A stretch of 64,000 nucleotides of DNA, taken from assembly GCF_003573695.1 (NCBI RefSeq), contig NW_020621936.1, positions 8,246,001-8,310,000 on the forward strand, read 5' to 3'. Under the pieces are notes generated by a model that saw only the letters and a list, made by a program, of their open reading frames with translations, had not been told where the DNA came from and searched no databases. Position 1 is the first letter of the stretch. Each line of letters starts with the position of its first letter. This stretch comes from Papaver somniferum. Lineage: Eukaryota; Streptophyta; Magnoliopsida; Ranunculales; Papaveraceae. Positions 9,741 through 20,809 of this stretch are shown here, one piece after another. The translations under genes and the position numbers were made by a program.

Positions 9741-12485
9741 GAATTTTAATTATAAACCACAAGTGTACGACTGTCTATCAGACAATATGCAAGTACGGAT
9801 CGATCCACATGGAATAATTAATTGTTATCTTTAATCTCTAATTAAATTATATGAAACAAATAAGACTTAATTGAAAATATTAATTGAACCTAATAAAATT
9901 AAATAAAGACAAAAATAAAAGTAAACCATGATTTTCGGAATCCACCAAGTTAATTATGTAAAACATTAATTTATCACTAGAAAATACTCATATTATCACT
10001 CAAGACAATTTATGACCAAACATGTACGTCTCGAAAAATATGACGTTAATTTCCATTGTCAATAAAAAATGTATAACTTTCTTCGCTTATAAAATATTAA
10101 CAATCGAAGATTATTCAAAACCAATAAGAACGAAGCATTTTAGAAGAAAATTTAATAAAACATTAAATCCACAAAAAAGCACTTTCATAAAAAATACCTG
10201 AAAATTATTACATAATAGAAATGGTTTCCTCCTTAACCCCAATGGAGAAATTACTTCATTATTACAAAATAAAATCATAAGCATGAAATAAAAACTCTGC
10301 TAATTTTTCTCAGACTCCGGACTCCCTTCCTTGATTGAATAACACGGTATATATAGGGCCCGAAGAATCGTACCTTCCATTTTAATTCCCATCATTACAT
10401 CATCATCCCAATAAAAGTTTTCCATGTGTTAAGTGATAAACCAATTACCCAATGGTAATGTGCCACATCGTCCCTTTCTGCATCACTTTACCCCATTTAA
10501 AGAGTGCGAATTCATGCATACTCTTTAACGAGTGTATATTTCACATTTCAATCTCTACCCTTGATTTAATTTATGGAGTAATGTAACGAGGGCCGTGATT
10601 CTAAACATGGAGGGTAATGGGGCCATCAGTTAAATAATCAACCAATTAGAAGAATATGTGAAATATACACTCGTTAGAGGAGTGTGAACAGATTTGGACT
10701 CCCATTTAAAGGAAAATAATACCCATATGTGAGAGAATATTTTGGACTATTTCCCTTGCATGCCATTTATTTTCTCAAATCTCCAAATCTTCAAGTATTT
10801 GTTTTTGTGATGCATGTAGGAAATTCTTTCTTAATTCGTCATTTTGCAAACCCTAACTCCTTTGGATTTCCTTAATGGGATAAAAGGAAGGATAAATTTG
10901 CATGGTCAAGGTCTCGACATTGTTGAAGTTATGTCCACGGTTCGACCAATTTTTTTCAACCTTTATTCCCTTCCAAAGTCCATATTTTCTATGCACAAGC
11001 CCAATTTTAACCGTTTTTCGAGTCATAGCCCATTTTGTTCATGTACCTACAAAAACGAAATAAATGCCCAAATTAGTACAAATATAAGCACCAACAATAT
11101 ATATTATCAGTACTAATTAAGAAACAAATATGTGTCTATTAAATACCCTCAAACCTATATTTTGCTTGTTTCTCGAGCAAAAACAAAAGTCCTAACTCAC
11201 TGTCGCAGGCATCGCGATTGCACTTAGCGTGTGCAACAAGCCTTTAAACCCCTAGGTGGACCTAATGGACGAGTTATAGTCTCGGGAGGGTTTACAAGAG
11301 GTGTACCACAAAACCTAACTAGTCACAAGTATCCATAGATATACGAGGAAATAAATTTTCTCAACCTAACGCCAAGTAAGTAGAGTGCAAGAGAAAAGCA
11401 TCTATCAGTGCACCCTCTAAACAACATGAGAGATTCGTTCAACAACTGGAAGAGAGAGATCTGTTAAACAACTAGAACAACACTGAGAGAGATTTTACCA
11501 CTCAACAGCGGAGATATGTCCACTCTACAGTGGTATTAACATCGGGAGACATACCCGCTCAACAGCTGGTCTTATCCACTCAACAGCGGATTGAGAGAGA
11601 GTATGTGTGATGAGTTGAACCAATTCCGGATAGATTTTGTGCCATATGGAAAGCGGACTAACAGACCAACCACTATGCATTTTCTTCGACTTTCTCATAT
11701 TGCTTCATGTCGTCTTCGACTTCAACTGTTGATGATAAACTCTTGAACTTCATAGAACTTTGACATTGTATTATCTTTTCTCCTCAATTTCTTCTTGCTT
11801 AAATTTTCTTTATGGATTTTCTTCTCCATGGCCTTATTGAAAAATTGACTACAAAATGCAATTCTTTTTATATATTTTCTTTTTCTTTTTGATTTTCTGT
11901 AATTTCCAATTTAATTTTTTTGGAGGAAAATTGCAACTACAATAATTACAAAACTAATATTAACATGGCCAAGAGAGAAGGACTTTACTACTTGAATCTT
12001 CACAACCTGTAATATCTTGGTGTCATAAAATTCATCAACTTACATCATTTGATTTTCTTTGCTCTTGTAACTAAGTCTTCAACTTTGATTATGAATTTTG
12101 TTCTTTCTTGTATTGTTTCTTATAAACCTTGAACGTCTTCAACTTTCTTCATTGATTTTGATGATGTTCCGCTTGTTGATTATGATAAGTTTCTCTTGAG
12201 AGAAAGTCGTGTTCCAGTAATTAAGACTATATGATGAGGTTGATATGTCTTTCTGGCATTTCCTTCTGGATTAATTGTCTCTCCAGCATGGATGGTTAGG
12301 TCCATCACGACCCTCTCAAAGGTTATTTCCTCTCCAAAATGTCAGTTTCTCTATATTCTCTCAAGAATGTCAAATTCTCTATTGTCTCTCTAGAAAGTCA
12401 AATTCCCTAGCAATTCTAATTTCCATCTTTACGGTGAGAAAAAGTATGTAAACTTAGCTAAACAGATACTACGTGAATTTAAAAT
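9741..12485 (-). repeat. Putative gypsy LTR, minus orientation, boundaries uncertain
   Basis: The span lies between a PBS-like site (9712-9738) and a PPT-region motif (12490-12535), the place of an LTR in a minus-strand gypsy element. It has no coding potential. It contains a MULE-type MITE at 10502-10701 and a short cluster of CTCAACAGC(G/T)G motifs at 11500-11600. I could not locate the TG start or compare it with a second copy, so this rests on its flanks only. Confidence 0.35.
10502..10701. mobile_element. Mutator-type MITE, 200 bp, 9-bp TSD
   Basis: The flanks are the perfect 9-bp direct repeat CCATTTAAA (10493-10501 and 10702-10710). The ends are inverted repeats of about 45 bp. The innermost part, AACGAGTGTATATTTCACAT, is identical in both arms, and the outer part (GAGTGCGAATTC / GAGTCCAAATCT) is diverged. 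The 9-bp duplication fits Mutator-like elements. No ORF. Confidence 0.75.
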
Positions 12486-12489
12486 TTTC

Positions 12490-12535
12490 TCCCTTACCCC
12501 CAAACTTAAAGCTAACATTGTCCTCAATGTTTCAA
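12490..12535 (-). other. Gypsy 3'-end / polypurine-tract motif
   Basis: The minus strand reads ACATTGAGGACAATGTTAGC, then TTTAAGTTTGGGGGTAAGGG. The combination CATTGAGGACAATGT + TTTAAGTTTGGGGGT is a recurrent signature at the 3' end of Athila/Tat gypsy internal regions, just before the 3' LTR. It gives the orientation of the remnant. Confidence 0.5.
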
Positions 12536-12913
12536 ATTAAAGTGCAATACCAAAAATATAGATAACAAGAAGAATAAAGAGGTAAGTGAAAAAGATAGTT
12601 CCTGGATGAAGCATAACAATCCTTCGCCAGAGGATAAGACAGAAAATAAAAATAAAAACAAAAACTTATTAATGTACAACAACAATCGGGTCCTCCAGAG
12701 GGACTTCATCAACACTACCAAAAGTATGAGTTTCCTCTCATAGAGCGCTAAGTTTATTGTCTTCAGTCAGACTTCGGTAGAATTAGTCACCACATAAGAT
12801 CATTAGCAATTGTCGTAACAACTGTGGGTCATCAAACCAAATATAGCTGACACAAATAAAAGGGAACAACAATAGGCCACAAGAATGAACAAACCGAGCA
12901 CAACCTTATCTAA

Positions 12914-13256
12914 GAGCATCTCCAAGAGAAGGTGCAAAAAAAACCTATGTGGATTTTTTATTTAGTCATTTTATTTATGGACTTTACACATAGAGTAAAT
13001 ATAGGACCCCATATCTAAAAAATCATCTCTAGTAGTGAGAATTTCAACCCTTTAAACTAAAAGAAAATTAGTTAAAAACATGACGTGGAGGTGCAACCGG
13101 AGGTGTAGATAACACTTTCTTGAACACATTTATATTTAGTAATTGGTCCCTCCTAACTTGTAGGATCCTACTGTGGAGATGGATTTATACCAAACGGGGT
13201 CTAAAATCCTATGTGTCACAAAAAATAATTAAATCTACCCTTTGTTGGAGATGCTC
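12914..13256. mobile_element. PIF/Harbinger (Tourist-like) MITE, 343 bp
   Basis: Terminal inverted repeats GAGCATCTCCAA at both ends, flanked by the 3-bp target duplication TAA (12911-12913 and 13257-13259). Non-coding. On the minus strand it cuts into the unidentified frame that enters from 13685. Confidence 0.75.
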
Positions 13257-13685
13257 TAAGGTTTTATTTAAGACAACTAAATCTAAATTTGGTTCAGGCT
13301 CAGGTTTTATAAATGGGTCTGGATAAATCTCTTTAGGATGGATTTCCTCATTAGCAAGATCCGAAGGTTTAAGCTGTAAAGTATGTAAAAACTCAATTAA
13401 GAATTTTAAAGCACATAATAATAACCTAAATAATTGGGAATCATTAAAGTCAATCAGGTTTGACTTACACAATTGAACACAATGAAGGTGGTGGTCATTC
13501 CTAAGCAAATGTGTCGATTCTAATCTACTAAAGTACTTAGACTTAGTCTCAAAATTTAACAACTGACACATTTGAAAATCATACGTTCCCACAATTGAAA
13601 GAAAAATATTTAGTGGGAAAACAAAGTCAATCTCGGTATCATAGCCTGGGTAAACCACATCAACCAGATGATGAGTTTCTAACAA
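13257..13685 (-). pseudogene. Unidentified ORF of gypsy remnant, interrupted by MITE
   Basis: An open frame enters from 13685 and runs 143 codons before reaching the MITE end at 13256; its last ~15 codons and stop at 13209 are MITE sequence. No domain was recognised. Visible features are a hydrophobic leucine-rich middle and an acidic, proline-rich tail (DPFIKPEPEPNLDL). On the far side of the MITE a hydrophobic stretch continues in the same sense. Its place just upstream of the gypsy 3'-end motif suggests the extra, env-position ORF region of Athila/Tat elements, which is inference from position only. Confidence 0.35.
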
Positions 13686-13739
13686 TTAAGGGTTCGAGAT
13701 CAAGGACTTGGGATCGTTAAAATATTTTCTGCCTATAGA

Positions 13740-14737
13740 AGTTGAAAGATCAAAAGAGGGTATCGCAATAGCTCAATGAAAGTATGTGGTGGATCTTCTT
13801 CATGAGGATGGTTTTTTGTGGTTGTAAACCTGTCGAGACAGCAATCGATGCTAATGTTAAACTAGGAGCTCAAAGGGAAGGCAAGCAGTTGACACAACCA
13901 GAGACCAAAGTCTAGTCGGAAACTAATCTATTTTTCCCATATTCGCCCCGACATTGCTTCCGTTGTTAGGTTGGTGAGCCATTTTATGCATTCTCCACGA
14001 AGAAAACACTTGGACGCTGTCAACAGGATTGTTAGATATTTAAAAGAATCATGGTGGATGAGGCTTGTTCTTTAAAAAGAAAGAGCAAAGAGGAATTGAA
14101 GCTTATACTGACACACATTGGGCTGGTACAATTGAAGATCGAAAGACAACCTCTGGTTATGTTACGTATGTTTGAGAAATCCAGTCACTTGGAGGAGCAT
14201 GAAGAAACAAAACGTGGTGGCAATGGCTACTGGAATATCTGAGCTAATATGACTTAAGAAAATCATTGAAGAACTATCCGTACCTATGTGTAAACCAATG
14301 AAGTTGTATTGTGACAACAAGATAGCTATAAGCATTGCACAGAATCCAGTAAAAATCGATAGACATTTCAATAAAGGAAAAGCTAGAAGAAGGAGCAATT
14401 TGTCTGCCGTGCATGCCAGCCACCCAGCAAACTGCATACATATTTACTAAGGGTTTATTCAACACCGTATTTGAGTTACTAATTGGCAAGTTGGGCATGA
14501 TTGATATCTATGTACCAACTCGAGGGGGTGTAACATTCGGTAGATTTAGAAGTTTCTAGATTTGAATCTATTCTAAGCATGTTAGTGTTTCCTTAGTCAT
14601 AAGAAGCAGTTGTGCTAAGTCAACACCGTTTTTAGCTATTTACTGCATCATCTTGTTTTACCATTAGCTAAGAAATCAATAAAAGAAACCTTTTTGTTCC
14701 TGAAACCTAGAGATTGTTATCAACAACAGATACAACA
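13740..14737 (+). mobile_element. 3' end of a Ty1/copia element (RT tail, RNase H, PPT, LTR)
   Basis: Broken frames read through the end of copia pol. About 13918-14050 gives RPDIA and FMHSPRRKHLDAVNRI, the RT-RNase H junction. About 14100-14160 gives the THWAG and TTSGYV RNase H segment, and 14330-14520 the KIDRHF, FTKGLF and GKLGMIDIY tail. The frame changes and stops many times. A purine tract CGAGGGGG (14521-14528) is followed by an LTR-like sequence, 14529-14737, bounded TG...CA (209 bp). No 5' part is present. Confidence 0.7.
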
Positions 14738-14952
14738 ACCAGCCTTCATGGAAAATTAATTATTATTAGAAACATCAAATTCTCTTTAGTGAGATTTGTG
14801 AGAAGCAAATCTAAACGAGTTTGGGACTACCAATCTCAGGTGCAATTGGACTTCATTTTTGGGATAACCAATCTGAGCCAGCACGGGCACTCTACTAGTA
14901 AAAAGCAAAAAAGGAAGTACGATGCAATTGTATTATCTTTATTTTATATAAA

Positions 14953-15796
14953 CTGTCAGGTTCCATAAACAAAAGGTTTTGACAAAACCTTTCAACAAAA
15001 CTTACCAACCATAAGATCTTATGTAGCTGATGGCTCAAATATTTGATGACATGGCATGTAATTTTGGCTTGGCTAGTGATTGGTTGTGAGCAAATTAGGT
15101 TTAGGAATGTTTGCTAAACTTTATATCTGTCGTACTGGTTTCTTCCACCGACAATTCTTCTTATAAAACCTGGAAACTCCCGGATCATCATCCACTAATA
15201 TGCCCTTTATCTGATTCATCTGCTATTACATCTAACAGGAGTTGTAAAAAAAACATATGATTCATATTTATCTATTTTTTGATCGATGATGAATTATATT
15301 TTTTCTAGTTTGATCAATTGGGTCGCGTCCGTGTAAAAATTTCATAACTTGATTGATCGACAGAAAAATTAATTAATACTCTGATTTCTATTGAAGTTTT
15401 AATTTGTGTTTCCATTGTAATGAACAAGATGATCGCTACATGCTTAAGCCTTAAGTGATCTTTGTTTAGCCTGAATCTGGAGTTTTACACTAATGGTCAC
15501 TAAGCTGAACCGTCCATCAAGAATTATCCACACTGTATTGCACTAATCATGATTGTATAATACATAAAAACATATTTTGCATCGTACAAAATCTTGCGGA
15601 TATATACACTGAAATTCAGCATTGGATTGTCTTTCCCATCAATACTTACTAATATTAATTAAAGCCAAACACTCCCCATAACTTAATTGTGTGCCAACTC
15701 ATCAGATATGTGAACCGTTAGATATTTAAGATCTTATGGACGCTAAGTTTTGTCAAAAACGTTTGTCAAATGGGTTTGTTTACCGATCCTCTCCCA
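14953..15796. mobile_element. Non-autonomous MULE, 844 bp, 9-bp TSD
   Basis: Flanked by the 9-bp direct repeat TTATATAAA (14944-14952 and 15797-15805). The first and last ~110 bp are imperfect inverted repeats sharing TAAACAAA, TTTTGACAAAAC, CCATAAGATCTTA and GATGA(C/G)(A/T)TGGCA blocks. No ORF. It sits 350 bp beyond the QUA2 stop codon, at about the end of its 3' UTR. Because the repeat is AT-rich, the exact ends are less certain than the inverted repeats. Confidence 0.7.
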
Positions 15797-16150
15797 TTAT
15801 ATAAAAGGGATCATTTATTTTTTCCTACTATACTTTATGAATAATTTGATTTGAAATACAATCTTGATTTATGTTGTTACAAATGGAGAGACGTAACAGG
15901 GAAAACTCAAAATCCTTTTGATCCCTCAATTCCCTTGCCTGAATTTTGTTCCTGTAATTACATATAAGTATTATGGACAACCTTACTGTCTTCCGGGGCT
16001 CCGCTGGTTCATGTCCCCCGTCATAATCACGTCAATATCCGGTTTTTCATGGTGGAACCTTCATGACTAGTGGCTCTCACTTTATGAAAATAAATGAATA
16101 TTTCTTTATGTACCTCTTTTTTCTCACTTTGGAATGTATATTTGCTTCAT
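15797..16150 (-). other. QUA2 3' UTR and 3' flank
   Basis: Non-coding sequence downstream of the QUA2 stop codon (16151-16153). A minus-strand AATAAA lies at about 15814-15819, right beside the MULE end, and could be the polyadenylation signal. Confidence 0.45.
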
Positions 16151-19100
16151 TTAGTTTCTCTTGAAGAAAGGTTTTTGGCAGACAAGCAGTCTCTCATCAC
16201 TATTACTCTCGATTTCTACCACCCGTGCCTCCCATCTCAAGCTTGTCATAAGAGTTCTTGCTGTTCCTATGAGAGAAGCTTTGTCACGGAATAGCACCCA
16301 ACCCTGCATTTCATTCCACGATGTTTAGCTCATTCGAAACAGCAATGCTTGGTTGTAGGAAAAGTCCAAGATGATATTTAGGATTTCCATGAAGTCTATG
16401 ACTTACGACAACTATCATAGCAGTCAGAGATATGGCTTCAGTTCAGGTATTAAAATTCACTTGGTTGTTTCTATTGCATATAAATTTCAAGTTACCAGCC
16501 TACTAGGGTCAAATTATCCAGATACTGAATTACAAAAGAGGCTGCAATGGTAGAAAAGGGTACCTCTGGTCGAAGTAGCCGATCTATCTCGATGAATAAG
16601 TCAAGCATGGGGCACCTATGTAAGTGGTTGGAATGAAGCGATAACAATCCTTCAGCATGGACCATATCGTAAGTTATTGGATATGACGGAAATGGCTCAC
16701 ACCTGCATCCACAACATTGACTTAAGGAAATCACAAAGTGACAAGGTACCAACGCCATAGATCAGGTACATATTTAACTATCAAACGCATGAGGTTTCTC
16801 AATGTTAGTCTTCTTTAGCAACCGGAAACATTCACATAAAATGAGTGGGGGAGGGAGGGGAAGGAGTGACACATACCAATCATGTAATACACCGATGAAG
16901 CCTCTATCAAGGATTAGCGGAAGGTGGTTAGAGGTAGTTTTAGGGACCACATTCATGACCCACACAGTTTTTCCTGCTTCCAGCAAGGCTGAGTTAAACC
17001 CACCATATCGTGCATTCATATCTAGCACATTCCTAAGCATATTAAAGGGAGGGGTTGGGTCCTCGTCACCCGGTCTCTTTGGATGGTCTGAGAATATAAG
17101 TGGGGAGAGCAGGGACCAATAATTAGATATTGCTAAATTCCAGTTCAAGCCATCCTCAATAAAATCATCTGAATGCACACCTGATAAACATAAAAGGCAA
17201 CTCATAAGTAAAATTGGAACCGAGGAACTGGGATGCAAGAAGTATCCTTGTGAGAGTACAGAACACTACTGTTTGTCCGGGCACATGCCAATGGCATCCC
17301 ATAAGAACAAGACAAAAAGGAAGAGTTAAAATATGCATTACCATAAATATCGAGTTCAGTGGAGGTCAATTTAGCCCTAGAAGGCCAGGTAGTTCGCATT
17401 TCTATAGGAATCCATCGTTGGCTCAGTGTTGCTCCAATGCAAGGCTGGAGAGGTAGATAATACGGAGTCTCGACATCATGTCCCTTACTGCAGATAGATG
17501 GTCCAGAACCAGGTTTCCTAGAGATAAATGATGAGGCAACTGATAATCAGGTGAAAGTTCACAGTAGTCTCACTTCGCATCTAAAGAGTAACACAGTTTA
17601 ATTCTAAACTGACAAATAATTGGATGTCTTTTAAAGTGGATGCTTACCGTGAAGCATAACAATCTCTTTTACTCGTCTTTTTCCACACAACGGTTTCATC
17701 TTGTTGTGACGACATCTCCCAGCAAAGATTTGCTGCAAGGCTGCGAACAAATGTCCACTTTCTCTGATTCTCTTTGCTATGATGTGAACCCTGCGAACTT
17801 GTGATTGGGGAAGTCCATACGAAGTATCCGCCTGGCCTTAAAACTCTATCGGCCTCAACCAGTAATATGCCATCTGCAGAGCACAATATAACATGCAGGT
17901 AAACTGTCATGTTCTAATTCCCATTCTAGGCACCAAAGGGGAAAAAAGTAATGTTGGAAAACAACTTTAAAAATGTAGCCAACAGATGTTCTGCACCCGA
18001 TATATGTTATGGAACTCGAGCAGCCATTTTTTGTACCCAAGCCGGTAGGGATCACACGAAGATAAATAAACACTATTACATCATCCACATGTAAACTCTT
18101 CTGCATGTGAGTCACATAAGAGAGACAAATTTTTCTAGATTAGCTCAAATTTGGTACCTTTCTCATCCCAATCAACCCCACATCTCGCGCAATGTAACAT
18201 ATCAAAAGAAAGAGATGGATACGGCAATTGCTTCGAAGCGAAAGAACCGATCATTGCAGGAAGACCTCTTTCTAGAGTTAGCTGTACTTGACTACCTGAA
18301 GCCTCGTAGTTGGCAACACACATAGTTATTAGTTGCTTTGAAAAGAGATGCGCTCCAAAGCTACCATAACCACACCCTATATCCAGAACAGTTCTAACCT
18401 GCAAAAATGGAACAGCCCCTAAAGTTGCTAAGCTTAGAACAGCGTAAGTAAACCAAGATGAGTAATTGTATTAGTTCAGTTTTTTTCTCCTTGTTATGCC
18501 TAAAATACCTCTTAGCATGGAAAGTTTCACAAGAGGAATTGCAAAATTCCGTCCAATACTACAAAATTAATACTAAATTTCGGAAACTATCTGATGCCCT
18601 ACAGGCAGGATCAGGAGGGATTAGAGGAGAAACACTCCAAGTTATGTGCATGTATATCTACTGCAGTGTCTCTAAGCGTCAGTTAACAGCAATCAAACAG
18701 GAGAATGTTCAGAAAGGTTGCAAATGAAATAAAATGTGGAGGCAAAACAGAAATTGCAGACTGCACTAATTCGAGTATTCTTCAAGAAATCAAGCAATTA
18801 CTTACCCCAGCCTGAATCAAATAAGATTCATTTCTCAATCCAATCATTTCAGCAATTTGATGTGAATAATCTTCAACCCCATCAAACATAAGCGAGTCCG
18901 AGCGGAAGGATATTTGATCTTCCTCCAACATCATCATCCTATAATGATATGGACGGATGCGCATCAGATATATCAGTTTCAACAAATATACAATAAGCCG
19001 CATAGTTCAATTAAGGTTATGAAGAAAAAATAACTGATGCCAACCTCTTGGTCAAGCTTCCGGAGGAAAGAACCTCTTGCGCAGTAATTTTAACATTTGC

Positions 19101-19727
19101 AACCCAGATTACATCTCTTCCAGTAGGCCACCTGAGAGGTATTCTGTAATTCAGTGGAGGAAGAACCAAACAATTCTGTTTCAGTTGAACTCCACAAAAA
19201 CGGCCAAATTCACCACCATCAGAATAACCCGAAACTAGATTCTCGGAAATGTTAAAACAAGGAACGTAGTTCTCAGACTCCTTGGAACAGAATTCCAATT
19301 CCTTTAACCTTGATGGACCTAAAGAGATCTCTCCAATGTCTATAAGATCAGAAACGAGATGCTCCTGAAGCCTCCTGTAACCCTTAAAGATAACACCTCT
19401 GGATGTAGTAGAGATGGAAATTGCCCACCAAAGAGAGCCAAAAACTGCAACCAGTACAATTAAAACTAAGCTGAATCTAAGAAACACCATTATAATGTTT
19501 TGACGATTTTTAGAACCTCCCATAGTGAATGTATCTGATCCGAATCCGTTATCAACTTTCGAAGAATTAGAATTGTCTAGCAAAAATAAACTAGTAAGAT
19601 AACGCAAGAATAAACTCGTATGATCCCGAGGTGAACGTGTTCTATTATCGTCGTCTTCTTTATCCTTTACGTCTTCTTTACTAAGAGAACTCCAAGAAGA
19701 ATGACCTCGTTGAAGTGGTCGAGACAT
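16151..19727 (-). CDS. QUA2: QUA2/TSD2-like Golgi methyltransferase (PMT family)
   Basis: Coding exons on the minus strand: 19727-19045, 18938-18806, 18398-18158, 17873-17648, 17517-17342, 17180-16877, 16702-16564, 16303-16151. All have GT-AG introns and keep phase, giving 684 codons plus stop, the length I recall for Arabidopsis QUASIMODO2. The product is a type II membrane protein with a short basic N-terminus (MSRPLQRG), one transmembrane segment at about residues 79-101, a stem, and a Methyltransf_29/DUF248 domain. The SAM-binding motif LDIGCGYGSFG starts at residue 277; a second half-domain carries LDMNARYGG. QUA2 is required for normal homogalacturonan synthesis and cell adhesion, probably as a pectin methyltransferase in the Golgi. 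The start is the ATG at 19727: the upstream in-frame ATG at 19748 lies inside a 5'-UTR intron. QUA2-like (QUL) paralogues are an alternative name, but the N-terminus fits QUA2 best. Confidence 0.93.
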
Positions 19728-20809
19728 TCTCCAAACTGTAAATCCCATGGGAAGAAAAAAAAAAGCAACAGAATCAAATTAAAGACGAAGCTCAAAAAAA
19801 AATTCAAGGAACACCCAAAGTGGGAGTACATCAGGATAAGATCTATAAAAACTTTTGTCACATGGGAGACTAGAGAAATGCCAAATTTATCAAAGCAGAA
19901 TTGAACTAAAACAGAGTAAGGTGAGACAGGATGAAGCTCAATTCAGATTAGAAACTAAAGTACCTAGGACTGAAAAAAGTGAATGGCTGAACCCAAATCT
20001 ACTAAGAAGAAGAAGAGAGAGAGATTGACTGTAAATTTTCAACTGTAACTTCGATCGAATAATAGTATTTAATTAATCAAAACAATAATCACTCATTTTA
20101 ATTAATTAGTAGATAATTATATATAAATTGATGAATCTACAACTTGTGATTTTATTGAACTAAAAAAACCCTAACAAGATCTGATCTCCCTATATAAATA
20201 TTGCTATGAGCTGATTTTAATTAATTGATACCCTGAAAATTTAAGTTGGAATTAAATGAAAACGAAATGTAAGGAACGGAATCCCAACAAGAAAAATCAA
20301 CTTGAAGCTAAAAATAACCACTAACAATTTAATGGGATCACTCAACAAAATCTAGCGAAGTAATCATGGGTATTTAGAATCCCATTATAAAGGGGTTTTC
20401 GGTTGTTTTAATTAGAAACCCTAATTTGAGGACAACATATGTCAAGTGGTGGTATGAATGATGAGGGTAATCATTTCAAGCAGTAGTATAAAGAAGAGAG
20501 AATTTCGGCTTTAATGTATCTCAAGAGTAGTCAAGTTTGTTAAATCAGTGGCGCCAAAAAAAAAGAAACCCTGCTAGATATATAAACAAACAAGAAATGT
20601 ATGGGATAGTCGTGATCCTGTACTCGCCATACATCATTTTGTTAAAATGACGCGCGTGTATTACTATTACAGGTGACTCAACAAGAACACGATTATTAAA
20701 AGGCGACTGCCATTAGCAGGTACCATTCTATATGGGACCAACAAATCCTAAACATTTTTAACCGTCCGATCACTCAAATAGAACCCTGTTTGTCTTGGTA
20801 TTTTCCGTA
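19728..20809 (-). promoter_or_regulatory. QUA2 5' UTR with intron, and promoter region
   Basis: An acceptor with a strong pyrimidine tract (ending TTTACAG at 19736) lies eight bases upstream of the start codon. A matching donor (TAG then GTACTTTAG) sits at 19963, implying a 5'-UTR intron of about 228 bp. The upstream leader (19964-20030) is CT-rich (CTCTCTCTCTTCTTCTTC). Upstream to the MULE edge at 20810 is AT-rich sequence; no specific promoter element is claimed. Confidence 0.6.
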
